Below, one piece after another: positions 55,173 through 64,000 of a stretch of 64,000 nucleotides of DNA. Position numbers and translations under genes: made by a program. Numbering within the stretch: the stretch's first letter is position 1; each line of letters begins with the position of its first letter. Below the pieces are notes generated by a model. The model saw only the letters and a program-made list of their open reading frames with translations, did no database searches and was not told the DNA's origin. Origin of the DNA: Enterococcus faecalis (GTDB lineage Bacteria; Bacillota; Bacilli; Lactobacillales; Enterococcaceae); NCBI RefSeq assembly GCF_029024925.1, contig NZ_CP118962.1, positions 780,501 through 844,500 on the forward strand, read 5' to 3'.

Positions 55173-57953
55173 ATGAAAATGAAAGAAACATTGCAATTAG
55201 GAAAAACAGCTTTTCCAATGCGTGGGAACTTGCCAAACCGTGAAGCAGAATGGCAAAAAGACTGGGAAGAAAAAGGCTTATATGAACAACGTCAAAAATT
55301 AAACGAAGGAAAACCAACCTTTGTTTTACATGATGGCCCTCCGTATGCAAACGGAAATATTCATTTAGGACATTCTTTGAATAAAATCAGTAAAGATATT
55401 ATTATTCGTTCAAAATCAATGTCTGGTTTCCGTTCTCCTTATGTGCCTGGTTGGGATACTCATGGTTTACCAATTGAGCAAGTGTTAACCAATAAAGGGG
55501 TTAAACGTAAAGAAATGACTGTCGCTGAGTATCGCGAAAAATGTAAAGAGTATGCCTTATCACAAGTCGACAAACAACGTAACGATTTTAAACGTTTAGG
55601 TGTGTCAGGCGATTGGGAACATCCATATATTACGTTAGATCCAGAGTATGAAGCAGCAGAAATTCGTGTTTTTGGTAAGATGGCAGAAAAAGGCTATATT
55701 TATAAAGGCTTAAAACCAATTTATTGGTCTCCTTCAAGTGAATCTTCTTTAGCAGAAGCAGAAATTGAATACAAAGATGTAAAATCACCTTCTATTTACG
55801 TAGCTTTTAATGTGGCCGATGGTAAAGGTCTTTTAGATAACGAGACAGCCTTCGTCATCTGGACGACAACCCCTTGGACATTACCAGCCAACTTAGGTAT
55901 TTCAGTTAATCCTGATTTTACGTATGTTGAAGTGAAGGCAGACGGTCGTAAATTTGTAATTGCTAAAGATTTATTAGCAACAGTTAAAGAAGCGGTTGGT
56001 TGGGAAGAAGTAGAAGTCTTGCGAGAATTTTCTGGTGAAAAATTAGATCGTATGACAGCTCAACATCCATTCTATGATCGAACATCACTTGTTATGCTAG
56101 GCGACCACGTGACGCTAGATGCTGGGACTGGCTTAGTTCATACCGCACCAGGGCATGGTGAAGATGACTATATCGTTAGCCGTAAATATGATTTACCTGT
56201 TATTTCTCCTGTTGACAGCCGTGGGGTCTTTACAGATGAAGCACCTGGTTTTGAAGGAATTTTCTATGACAAAGCGAATCCAATGATTACTGAGTTATTA
56301 GAAGAAAAAGGCGCGTTATTAAAATTAGATTTCTTTACGCATAGTTATCCACATGACTGGCGTACCAAAAAACCAGTTATCTATCGTGCAACGCCACAAT
56401 GGTTTGCTTCAATCTCTAAATTCCGTCAAGATATTTTAGATGAAGTTGAGAAAGTTGACTGGCTAATTCCTTGGGGAAAAACACGTTTATATAATATGAT
56501 TCGTGACCGTGGTGATTGGGTAATCTCTCGCCAAAGAGCGTGGGGTGTACCATTACCGATCTTCTATGCTGAAAACGGGGAAGCCATCATTACGCCAGAA
56601 ACAATTGAACATGTAGCGAATTTATTTGCAGAACATGGATCAAATATCTGGTTTATGCGTGAAGCAAAAGAGTTACTACCAGCCGGCTTTACACATCCAG
56701 GTTCACCAAATGGCGAGTTTACCAAAGAAACAGATATCATGGACGTTTGGTTTGACTCAGGTTCTTCACATGAAGGAGTTTTACGAGAAAGAGAAGAGTT
56801 AACTTTCCCAGCAGATATGTATTTAGAAGGTTCTGACCAATATCGTGGTTGGTTTAACTCAAGTATTACAACAAGTGTTGCTATCAATGGGGTAGCGCCT
56901 TATAAATCAATCATTTCTCAAGGGATGGTTCTCGATGGCGAAGGCCGTAAGATGAGTAAATCGTTAGGCAATACTATCTTACCTGAAAAAGTTATCAATC
57001 AAATGGGGGCAGATATCTTACGCTTGTGGGTAAGTAGTGTTGACGCGGAAGCCGATGTGCGTGTCTCAATGGATATCTTAAACCAAGTATCTGAAGTGTA
57101 CCGGAAAATCCGTAATACTATGCGTTTCTTGTTAGCGAATACGAGTGATTTTAATCCAGCTGAGCATACTGTAGCTTATGCTGATTTACGTTCTGTAGAT
57201 AAATACATGACGGTTCGTTTAAATCAAGTCATTCAAGAAATCCGTGAAAATGGTTATGAAAAATATAATTTCATGCATATTTATCGGACAGTTATGAACT
57301 TCTTAACTGTAGATTTATCTTCTTTCTATTTAGACTTTGCGAAAGATGTCGTTTATATTGAAGCTGAAAACGATTATCAACGTCGTTGTATGCAGACTGT
57401 TTTCTATCAAACATTGGTTTCATTAACAAAACTATTGACACCAATTATTCCACATACAGCGGAAGAAATTTGGAGTTTCTTACAAGAAGAAGAAGAGTAT
57501 GTGCAATTAGCTGAATTCCCAGGTTACGAAACGTTTACTAATGAAGAAGAATTGATGGATACATGGGCAGCCTTTATGGATTTCCGTGACAATGTCTTAA
57601 AAGCGTTGGAAGAAGCTCGTCATTCTAAATTAATCGGTAAATCGTTAGAAGCCAAAGTGACCGTTTATCCAAATGAACAAATTCGTCAATTAATGACAGC
57701 TGTTGATGCAGATATTGCTCAATTACTAATTGTTTCCGACTTTGAAGTATCAAAAGAAGTAGCACCTAGTGAAGCTGTTCAATTTGAAGACATGGCTATT
57801 TTAGTTGAAAAAGCAGAAGGCGAAACGTGTGACCGTTGTCGTTCCGTTCGTCAAGATGTCGGCTCAGATGAAAAATTACCAACACTTTGTGGCCGTTGTG
57901 CACACATTGTTGAAGAAAATTATCCAGAAGCGGTTGCTGAAGGATTCGAATAA
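55173..57953 (+). CDS. ileS: Isoleucyl-tRNA synthetase
   Basis: 926 residues, class I. The HIGH motif is in [12 protein letters not shown] and the KMSKS motif is [10 protein letters not shown]; a CP1 editing domain lies between, with [11 protein letters not shown] and [14 protein letters not shown]. The C-terminal zinc knuckle has two CxxC pairs (CDRC...CGRC). The bacterial type 1 (mupirocin-sensitive) form. The start is taken as [10 protein letters not shown]; two upstream ATG codons are in frame. Directly under T-box control. Confidence 0.97.
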   Translation: MKMKETLQLGKTAFPMRGNLPNREAEWQKDWEEKGLYEQRQKLNEGKPTFVLHDGPPYANGNIHLGHSLNKISKDIIIRSKSMSGFRSPYVPGWDTHGLPIEQVLTNKGVKRKEMTVAEYREKCKEYALSQVDKQRNDFKRLGVSGDWEHPYITLDPEYEAAEIRVFGKMAEKGYIYKGLKPIYWSPSSESSLAEAEIEYKDVKSPSIYVAFNVADGKGLLDNETAFVIWTTTPWTLPANLGISVNPDFTYVEVKADGRKFVIAKDLLATVKEAVGWEEVEVLREFSGEKLDRMTAQHPFYDRTSLVMLGDHVTLDAGTGLVHTAPGHGEDDYIVSRKYDLPVISPVDSRGVFTDEAPGFEGIFYDKANPMITELLEEKGALLKLDFFTHSYPHDWRTKKPVIYRATPQWFASISKFRQDILDEVEKVDWLIPWGKTRLYNMIRDRGDWVISRQRAWGVPLPIFYAENGEAIITPETIEHVANLFAEHGSNIWFMREAKELLPAGFTHPGSPNGEFTKETDIMDVWFDSGSSHEGVLREREELTFPADMYLEGSDQYRGWFNSSITTSVAINGVAPYKSIISQGMVLDGEGRKMSKSLGNTILPEKVINQMGADILRLWVSSVDAEADVRVSMDILNQVSEVYRKIRNTMRFLLANTSDFNPAEHTVAYADLRSVDKYMTVRLNQVIQEIRENGYEKYNFMHIYRTVMNFLTVDLSSFYLDFAKDVVYIEAENDYQRRCMQTVFYQTLVSLTKLLTPIIPHTAEEIWSFLQEEEEYVQLAEFPGYETFTNEEELMDTWAAFMDFRDNVLKALEEARHSKLIGKSLEAKVTVYPNEQIRQLMTAVDADIAQLLIVSDFEVSKEVAPSEAVQFEDMAILVEKAEGETCDRCRSVRQDVGSDEKLPTLCGRCAHIVEENYPEAVAEGFE

Positions 57954-57959
57954 ACAAGA

Positions 57960-57998
57960 AAAAAGATCCGCTAGTCGTTAACTAGCGGATCTTTTTTG
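57960..57998. terminator. Bidirectional terminator between ileS and zwf
   Basis: AAAAGATCCGCTAGT paired with ACTAGCGGATCTTTT, T-rich on both sides. Confidence 0.9.
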
Positions 57999-58004
57999 GC
58001 TTAT

Positions 58005-59528
58005 TTATTGATCAAGTTGACCGCGGTCACGGTACCAGTTATCTGGTTGCCATTCCCAAGTAAAGCCATCTTTTTCTAATAAGTCGAAGGCAGCTTGCGG
58101 GCCCATTGTGCCAGCGGCATAATTAGGGAAAGAAACGTCTGTTTTATCCCAAGCATGTCGAATAATGTCAACAATGCGCCAAGATTGGGCAACTTCGTCC
58201 CAATGAGAGAAGTTTGTACTATCGCCATTTAGGCAGTCTAATAGAAGTTTTTCATATGCTTCTGGACTATTTTCAGTCATTTCAGCACTTTGACGGAAAT
58301 CAAGTTTCACTGGAGTTGTATTAAACCCTTGACCGATTTCTTTTCCATTTAAGGTTAATGAAAATCCTTCAGTTGGTTGGATATAGATAGTTAAAACATT
58401 CGGTGGTAAATCGGTTTTATCGCATTCTTCACACGTATCATCTTTGAAGACATTAATAGGTACTTGTTTAAAGACGATGTTAATGCGTGTGCCTTTTTCA
58501 GTTAATCGTTTACCTGTGCGAACATAGAAAGGGACGCCAGACCAACGGAAATTATCAATTAAAAATTTACCAGCAACAAAAGTTTCAGTGGATGAAGTTT
58601 CTGCCACATTCGGTTCATCACGATAGGCTGCAAATGTTTGATCAGCTAGCTGACCTTCGCCGTATTGTCCACGCACGAAATTTTGAAGGGCTTCTTCTTC
58701 AGAATAAAGGCGGATGGCACGTAAAGCTTTTACTTTTTCAGTCCGAATTTCTTTTTCAGAAAAGGCAACAGGAGGCTCCATAGAAAGCAATGCAACGACT
58801 TGTAAAATATGATTTTGAACCATATCTTTTAGTGCGCCACTGTGGTCATAATAGCCGCCACGATCCTCGACACCTAAGCTTTCAGCGAAGGTGATTTGGA
58901 CATTATCAATGTAACGATTGTTCCATTGTGATTCAAAAATATTATTGGCAAAACGAATGGCTGAAATATTTTGGATCATTTCTTTGCCTAAGTAATGGTC
59001 AATTCGGAAAATATCTTGTTCAGGAAATGCAGCACGAATTTCTTCATTTAATTCGTAGGCAGATTCATAATCAGAACCAAATGGCTTTTCGATAATTAGA
59101 CGATCAAAGCCTTCTTCCGAAATAATATGTTGTGATTTCAAGTGATTAACAATGGTTCCAAAGAATTGAGGGGCCATAGCTAAATAGTAAACATGATTGC
59201 CTTCTAAGTGGTATTGTTCATTTAGGCGATCAGATAATTCTTTTAAGGTATTATAATGTTCCGTATCATTCACATTATGTGATTGGTAATAGAAATGACT
59301 AGAAAATTCAGTTGCCTCTTCGGCCGTGGGATTTAAGTCTTGAATGGTTTCACGAACGATTTCACGATAGTATTCGTCTGTCCATTCCCGACGTGCGGTA
59401 CCAATCACCGCAAAACGCTCAGCTAATAATCCTTTTTTATATAAGCGGAACAGGGAAGGATACAATTTGCGTTTGGCAAGATCACCTGTCCCCCCGAAAA
59501 TAGTAAATAATGCTACTTTTTCATTCAT
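58005..59528 (-). CDS. zwf: Glucose-6-phosphate 1-dehydrogenase
   Basis: 507 residues. It oxidises glucose 6-phosphate to 6-phosphogluconolactone with NADP+, the entry to the pentose phosphate pathway. Motifs: FTIFGGTGDLAKRKLYPSLF (cofactor), RLIIEKPFGSD, and the active site FRIDHYLGKEMIQN. Its ATG shares one base with the stop of the upstream regulator gene (TAATG), so the two are cotranslated. Confidence 0.96.
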   Translation of the reverse strand: MNEKVALFTIFGGTGDLAKRKLYPSLFRLYKKGLLAERFAVIGTARREWTDEYYREIVRETIQDLNPTAEEATEFSSHFYYQSHNVNDTEHYNTLKELSDRLNEQYHLEGNHVYYLAMAPQFFGTIVNHLKSQHIISEEGFDRLIIEKPFGSDYESAYELNEEIRAAFPEQDIFRIDHYLGKEMIQNISAIRFANNIFESQWNNRYIDNVQITFAESLGVEDRGGYYDHSGALKDMVQNHILQVVALLSMEPPVAFSEKEIRTEKVKALRAIRLYSEEEALQNFVRGQYGEGQLADQTFAAYRDEPNVAETSSTETFVAGKFLIDNFRWSGVPFYVRTGKRLTEKGTRINIVFKQVPINVFKDDTCEECDKTDLPPNVLTIYIQPTEGFSLTLNGKEIGQGFNTTPVKLDFRQSAEMTENSPEAYEKLLLDCLNGDSTNFSHWDEVAQSWRIVDIIRHAWDKTDVSFPNYAAGTMGPQAAFDLLEKDGFTWEWQPDNWYRDRGQLDQ

Positions 59529-60196
59529 TAGTTTTCCTCACTTTCTCTAATCAACGGCTCAACAAAAATTGTGTTTGCTGCTTTAAAGCTGACGGATAGC
59601 TCTTTGTTTTCATTATAAATGGTGATCGGTCCTTCATATGCAGCAATTTCTTTAATCGTATATTCTTCTTGAATATTTAAATCAATGGAAACTAAATAAT
59701 CCAGTAATTCTTTTTCGTCTAAGACACGTGCAATCCGAATTTTTGTGCCAACAGGGTAGTCTGTTAACGTTTGGCGTTTCTCCTCATGAATGGGTTGATT
59801 ATCTTCGGGAATAACACCACCGTGTGGACAAAATTCTGGATGATTTAAATAATCCGCTAAACGGTTCACAAGCGTCTGTGAAGTAACATGTTCTAAAACT
59901 TCTGCCTCTTCGTGCACATCATTCCAAGTGTAATTTAAGTGCTCTACTAAAAAGACTTCCCAGATTCGGTGTTTGCGAATTAACGTACTCGCTTTTTTTA
60001 AGCCTTTTTCAGTTAATTGTACCCCTTGATAAGGAGAATGCTCAACCAAATCTTCTTTTACTAACTTTGAAATCATCTCACTAACCGAAGCTGCCGAAAC
60101 ATCGAGTCCAGAAACAATTTGTTTATTATTCACTTTAACTTCGTCGCCACCTAATTCAAAAATTAATTTTAAATAGTCTTCGCGATTTGGTGTCAT
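59528..60196 (-). CDS. efaR: DtxR/MntR-family manganese-dependent regulator (EfaR-like)
   Basis: 222 residues. The winged helix (about 1-65, VSGLDVSAASVSEMISKLVKEDLVEH) is followed by the dimerisation and metal domain with His and Cys/Glu ligands (EEAEVLEHVTSQ, HPEFCPHGGVIP) and a C-terminal SH3/FeoA-like domain (about 145-222). Three domains place it with DtxR/SloR/TroR, not the short MntR. In E. faecalis the regulator in this position is EfaR, which controls the Mn transporter genes. Its coupling with zwf links metal state and NADPH supply; that link is inference. Confidence 0.85.
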   Translation of the reverse strand: MTPNREDYLKLIFELGGDEVKVNNKQIVSGLDVSAASVSEMISKLVKEDLVEHSPYQGVQLTEKGLKKASTLIRKHRIWEVFLVEHLNYTWNDVHEEAEVLEHVTSQTLVNRLADYLNHPEFCPHGGVIPEDNQPIHEEKRQTLTDYPVGTKIRIARVLDEKELLDYLVSIDLNIQEEYTIKEIAAYEGPITIYNENKELSVSFKAANTIFVEPLIRESEEN

Positions 60197-60317
60197 AGGG
60201 GCTCATCCTTTCAAAAAAACATCATCCTAAGTTTATCAGAAAAAGGCGCATTTGACTATTTAATAATATTCAAGTTGTAAGAAAACTTTCTGAATGCTTT
60301 TGCAAGGGATGTAAAAA

Positions 60318-60371
60318 AAATAAATCACCCACCGCACATACTTCATTTTATGTGTCGTGGGTGATTTATTA
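60318..60371 (-). terminator. Intrinsic terminator of the DUF4828 gene
   Basis: On the minus strand AATAAATCACCCACG pairs with GTGGGTGATTTATT, followed by a T-run. Confidence 0.8.
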
Positions 60372-60737
60372 ATTGTAAATAGCCCGTTCTAGTGTGTAGG
60401 TTTCGTCGTCGGCTTCATCGTAAAGCGTCGCAGGGACACCATTTTCACATTGAATGATTAAATGGTAACCTAACTTGTCTAAGATAACTAAGCGTTTAGG
60501 GGTTAATTCAACAAGCAAGGCATGCGTTTGTTTGCCATCAATGAAAACATTGAAAGATGAGGTGATTTCTAAGGTGTGTTGCGTGGCTTTCTTCACGTCC
60601 ACAAACCACCAATGCCCAGTATAGTTGTGTTGAAGCTCCTGTGGGGAAGGGAGCTGTTTATTTTTTTTCCAGAGGATAGAGCCTGCTAATCCAGTAAGTA
60701 AAGATGCACCAACCAAGAAAGTCCAATGTTTTTTCAA
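60369..60737 (-). CDS. DUF4828 family protein
   Basis: 122 residues. An N-terminal membrane anchor (TFLVGASLLTGLAGSILW) is followed by a beta-rich domain, NYTGHWWFVDVKKATQHTLEI and LVILDKLGYHLIIQCENG, which matches the small DUF4828 family of enterococci and lactobacilli. Likely a membrane-tethered protein. AGGAGGAATTTC gives the ribosome binding site. Function unknown. Confidence 0.75.
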   Translation of the reverse strand: MKKHWTFLVGASLLTGLAGSILWKKNKQLPSPQELQHNYTGHWWFVDVKKATQHTLEITSSFNVFIDGKQTHALLVELTPKRLVILDKLGYHLIIQCENGVPATLYDEADDETYTLERAIYN

Positions 60738-60935
60738 AGAAATTCCTCCTAACCTTCATTTTCATTTATTCGTCTTCGTTACCTTTATTATATAGAACTT
60801 GTCTAAAATATTCGACTAAATCGCTGAGAATTGACAAATATTTAATGATTGACACAAGATAGTAAAATTGTTGGTTTTGGTCTATACTTTTCCTTGTTTT
60901 TTTATGGTATAGTGTGTAAGAAAGGAAGTCTGTGT

Positions 60936-61667
60936 ATGAAGTACCCGAATGTCCAACTTGCTTATTTTATCGAACGACCCAATCGGTTTATTGCACACTG
61001 TCGTTTAATGGAAACGAATGAAGAAGTAATCACACATGTCAAAAATACTGGCAGAGGGAAAGAAGTTTTTTTACCAGGTGCTGTTGTGGCGCTTAGTTAT
61101 CAACCATCGCCTAAAAGAAAAACAGATTACGATTTGATTGCAGTAAAAAAAGGTTCTTTTTGGATTAATATTGATAGCCAAGTACCGAATACATTAGTCA
61201 ATGAAGCGTTAAAAAATGGTCAAATTGTGCTTCCTAGTTTAGTTGGTACGATCCAAACTGTTAAACGTGAGCAACGATTTGCACATTCAAAATTTGATTT
61301 TCTAGTGGAAACGGATGCAGACGAACAAGCTTTTGTCGAAGTGAAAGGCATGACTTTAGAAAATAAAGGCATCGGTGCTTTTCCTGACGCGCCAACACTT
61401 CGTGGCTTGAAGCATGTCACTGAACTAATGGCTGCAACTAAAGCGGGTTACCGCTGTTACGTTTTGTTTGTGGTCCAATTTGAAGAAATTAAGCAAGCAA
61501 CGATTCACCAAGAGATGCAACCTGCCTTTGCTGAAAATCTGGGTGCTGCAATTGATCAAGGTGTGCAAGTCCTTGCTTACAATTGCCACGTAACACCAGC
61601 AACGATTGAACTTAAGTCACAGGTAACCTTTGATTTATTACAGGCATTTGATGATCCTAATAAATAA
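60936..61667 (+). CDS. sfsA: Sugar fermentation stimulation protein homologue SfsA
   Basis: 243 residues. Marks of the family are RPNRFIAHCRLM, HVKNTGRGKEVFLPGA, the nuclease-like core FVEVKGMTLE, and FPDAPTLRGLKHVTELM. The PD-(D/E)XK-like fold suggests nucleic acid binding; the original sugar phenotype is from E. coli. ATG 60936 follows AAAGGAAG; the frame extends upstream through a promoter-like region and is not used. Confidence 0.92.
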   Translation: MKYPNVQLAYFIERPNRFIAHCRLMETNEEVITHVKNTGRGKEVFLPGAVVALSYQPSPKRKTDYDLIAVKKGSFWINIDSQVPNTLVNEALKNGQIVLPSLVGTIQTVKREQRFAHSKFDFLVETDADEQAFVEVKGMTLENKGIGAFPDAPTLRGLKHVTELMAATKAGYRCYVLFVVQFEEIKQATIHQEMQPAFAENLGAAIDQGVQVLAYNCHVTPATIELKSQVTFDLLQAFDDPNK

Positions 61668-61772
61668 CTTGAAGAACTCCTAGCGCTTTAAGGCAGGGTA
61701 ATTACGTGACTTTTGTACGAGAGATTACTATTATAAAGAGAGTAAATAAACAAAAAATGGAGGTTTTTGATT

Positions 61773-62771
61773 ATGATACATTTAGGCGTAATTGGTACCA
61801 ATTGGATTAGTCATCAATTTGTTGCAGCAGCTTTAGAAACGGGTGCGTACGATTTAACGGCTGTTTATTCTCGGAAACTAGCAACGGCACAAGAATTTGG
61901 TTCTCGCTATGGGGATGTGGAATATGCAATTGATTTAGAGACGTTTTTTGGTATTGCACATATGGATACGGTTTATATTGCCTCACCAAATTCATTACAT
62001 TTTGAACAAGCGAAACAAGCAATTTTAGCGAAAAAAAATGTAATTGTTGAAAAACCAGCTTTTTCAACACCTGATGAGATGGCAGAAATTATTGAATTAG
62101 CGAATAAAAATCGTGTGTATTTCTTTGAAGCGGCCCGTAATATTCATGAGCAAAGTTTCCAAAAAATTGCTGAATTATTGCCATTAAAAAACCAAATTTT
62201 AGGTGCGAATTTTACGTATATGAAATATTCTTCTCGCTATGATCAAGTATTAGAAGGCAAAGAGCCAAATATTTTTTCTCCTCATTTTTCTGGGGGAGCC
62301 TTAGCAGATTTAGGCGTTTATTTAGTTTATGCAGCCTTGGGCTGGTTTGGCGTACCAAACGAAAGCCATTATTTTGCTAGTAAAATTGCGACAGGTGTCG
62401 ATGGCTTAGGAACAATTATTTTACGATATGATCAGTTTGACGTGACGTTAAACACTGGGAAAATTAGTGATTCTTTTGCGCCATCCGAAATTTACTTTGA
62501 AAACGGGACCTTGATTTTAGATAGTGTCAATGCTATTTCTTCGGCTGAGTACCATGATCGCGCACATGAAGAACGTGATGTCTTAGATATTCAAGTAGCC
62601 GATAATCCAATGATTGAAGAAGCCCGTGATTTTGCAGCAGTTTTAAATAACCCAACAGATAAGTATTGGGGCACCAAGTATGAAGAATGGGTTGAGCTTG
62701 CTCGAAATGTCAATAAAGTAGTCACTGATTTACGTCATAGTGCCGGCATTATTTTTGATGCTGATAAATAA
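61773..62771 (+). CDS. Gfo/Idh/MocA family oxidoreductase
   Basis: 332 residues. The N-terminal Rossmann fold (HLGVIGTNWISHQFVAAAL) is followed by the family motif KNVIVEKPAFSTPDEMAEII with the catalytic EKP Lys. The C-terminal alpha/beta domain carries SGGALADLGVYLVYAALGWFG, the usual GxxxDxGxY(h) with Tyr in place of the common His, so active-site chemistry is slightly altered. NAD(P)-dependent sugar or inositol-type dehydrogenase; substrate unknown. RBS TGGAGG. Confidence 0.88.
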   Translation: MIHLGVIGTNWISHQFVAAALETGAYDLTAVYSRKLATAQEFGSRYGDVEYAIDLETFFGIAHMDTVYIASPNSLHFEQAKQAILAKKNVIVEKPAFSTPDEMAEIIELANKNRVYFFEAARNIHEQSFQKIAELLPLKNQILGANFTYMKYSSRYDQVLEGKEPNIFSPHFSGGALADLGVYLVYAALGWFGVPNESHYFASKIATGVDGLGTIILRYDQFDVTLNTGKISDSFAPSEIYFENGTLILDSVNAISSAEYHDRAHEERDVLDIQVADNPMIEEARDFAAVLNNPTDKYWGTKYEEWVELARNVNKVVTDLRHSAGIIFDADK

Positions 62772-62797
62772 GAATTAAGCGATAGGAAAGGAACAAT

Positions 62798-64000
62798 ATG
62801 AGATTTTTAGAACAACTTCCAGAGGCTTGGCAAGAACAGTGGCAAGCTTCTGGCTTTAACGAACCATCAACAATTCAAGAAAAAAGTTTTACGCCCCTTC
62901 GCGAAGGAGAAAATGTTTTAGGAATTTCGCCGACAGGAACTGGAAAAACACTTGCTTACATGCTGCCTTTACTATTAACTGTTGAAAAAGGACAGGGAAA
63001 TCAATTGTTGATTATTGCTCCGTCTCAAGAATTAGCTATGCAAATTGCTGAAGTTGCTCGGACTTGGGCTAAGCCACTTCAATTAACGGTTCAAACGTTA
63101 ATCGGCGGGGCAAATGTTTCACGCCAGATTGACAAGTTAAAAAAACGTCCCGAAGTGTTAATCGGAACACCAGGTCGAATTTTAGAGTTAATGAAGAATA
63201 AAAAAGTCAAAGCTCAGTTGTTAAAAACAATCGTAATGGATGAAGTTGATCAACTTTTCCAAGAGGAAGAGCTAAGTTTAACCAAGCAAATTTTGACACA
63301 CACACCAACCGAATACCAACTTGTTTTTTATTCAGCGACTGCTGATCGTGTCGTGAATCAAGCGCAATCTTTAAGCCAAAAATTACAGGTGATTGATGTG
63401 ACGGAAGAAGATACTTCAGCAGGCCAAGTCGCCCACTACTTTATTCGGTTAGCACCAAGAAAAAAAGCTGATTACTTACGTCGTTTGGCCCATACAGAAG
63501 CATTCAGAAGCATGGTCTTTTTCAATCAAGTTGCTGATTTAGGTGCAGCAGAAGAAAAATTAGTTTATGAGAATGTGCCAGCTATTGGTCTGGCTTCAGA
63601 TCAAAGTAAACAGTTGCGTAAATTGGCGATCGATCAATTTAAAGCAGAACGAGTGAAGTTGTTATTAACCACGGATATTGCGGCACGGGGCTTAGATTTC
63701 ACAGGGGTCCCTTACGTCGTAAACGTAGATGTTCCTTTAACCGAAGAGAGCTATATTCATCGTTCTGGTCGCGTTGGCCGGATGGGTGCACAAGGGGCAG
63801 TGATTACGTTTATCAACGATGGCACCAAAAGGGATTATCAACGTTTGATGAAACAATTGGCCATTCCTTATCAGGAAATCTTTTTATATGATGGTGCACT
63901 TCATGAGCAGCCAAAAGCCAAAGATGAACTAGAAAAAAAGAACGTAGCCAAAGATACGTATTCAGAAAAAAAGAGTACGAAAGAAAGAAAACCAGAAACA
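62798..64000 (+). CDS. DEAD-box RNA helicase (3' end beyond window)
   Basis: At least 401 residues; the frame is still open at the window end. Motifs: Q-motif with FNEPSTIQEKS, Walker A SPTGTGKT, Ib GTPGRIL, Walker B DEVD (instead of DEAD), III SAT, V TTDIAARGLDF, VI HRSGRVGRMG. A basic, Lys-rich C-terminal tail begins near residue 370. Similar to the CshB/YqfR class that acts in RNA turnover and cold adaptation. RBS GGAAAGG stands 6 nt before ATG. Confidence 0.93.
   Translation, partial: MRFLEQLPEAWQEQWQASGFNEPSTIQEKSFTPLREGENVLGISPTGTGKTLAYMLPLLLTVEKGQGNQLLIIAPSQELAMQIAEVARTWAKPLQLTVQTLIGGANVSRQIDKLKKRPEVLIGTPGRILELMKNKKVKAQLLKTIVMDEVDQLFQEEELSLTKQILTHTPTEYQLVFYSATADRVVNQAQSLSQKLQVIDVTEEDTSAGQVAHYFIRLAPRKKADYLRRLAHTEAFRSMVFFNQVADLGAAEEKLVYENVPAIGLASDQSKQLRKLAIDQFKAERVKLLLTTDIAARGLDFTGVPYVVNVDVPLTEESYIHRSGRVGRMGAQGAVITFINDGTKRDYQRLMKQLAIPYQEIFLYDGALHEQPKAKDELEKKNVAKDTYSEKKSTKERKPET

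Overview
The window looks like a chromosomal segment of an Enterococcus, most likely Enterococcus faecalis. It is low-GC Firmicute DNA with strong AGGAGG-type ribosome binding sites. It carries the enterococcal maltose 6'-phosphate system (malT, mapP, malP, malB, malM, malR), an EfaR-like manganese regulator next to zwf, and a lactobacillales-type dcw cluster. The species call is inference from gene content and memory of gene order; no database was searched.

Layout. 1-7.9 kb: membrane protein, secreted 3D-domain cell-wall protein, acetyltransferases, LURP-one and HAD proteins, then ung, pta, tsaE and a small unknown gene. 8.0-16.5 kb: the maltose locus. A leftward malP-malB-malM-malR operon diverges from malT, with mapP behind malT. 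Two near-identical 15-bp operator-like sequences sit in the two promoters. 16.5-19.6 kb: proC and a small AraC/MazG-like/VOC group. 19.9-24.0 kb: an accessory module, the most interesting part of the window. It holds three tandem cassettes, each with a small membrane-anchored putative immunity gene followed by the N-terminus of a lipase-like toxin. Only the third toxin is full length, and two small helical proteins follow it. This resembles type VII secreted lipases with reversed domain order, such as staphylococcal TslA with its partner and immunity proteins. 24.0-26.9 kb: tRNA-Arg, the L21-Prp-L27 ribosomal operon, a PsiE-like protein and a phosphoesterase.

27-38 kb: pepP, a MazG-like gene, then yqhY-nusB-folD-xseA-xseB-ispA-tlyA. 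Between tlyA and argR-recN lies an AT-rich pair of accessory genes: a secreted metzincin-like protease and a membrane-anchored protein whose start is frameshifted in an A-tract. 38-54.9 kb: corA, DUF3397, and the division and cell-wall cluster mraZ-rsmH-ftsL-pbp2x-mraY-murD-murG-divIB-ftsA-ftsZ-ylmE-sepF-ylmG-ylmH-divIVA. In this cluster divIB and ylmG appear to lack ATG/GTG/TTG starts at the proper distance from strong Shine-Dalgarno sequences. 54.9-64 kb: T-box-regulated ileS, zwf-efaR, DUF4828, sfsA, an oxidoreductase, and a DEAD-box helicase cut by the window end.

The housekeeping regions are ordinary and tightly packed, with clear intrinsic terminators. The accessory interest lies in 19.9-24.0 kb and 34.0-35.7 kb. 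Both contain homopolymeric A-tract frameshifts that split a membrane segment from the domain it would anchor.
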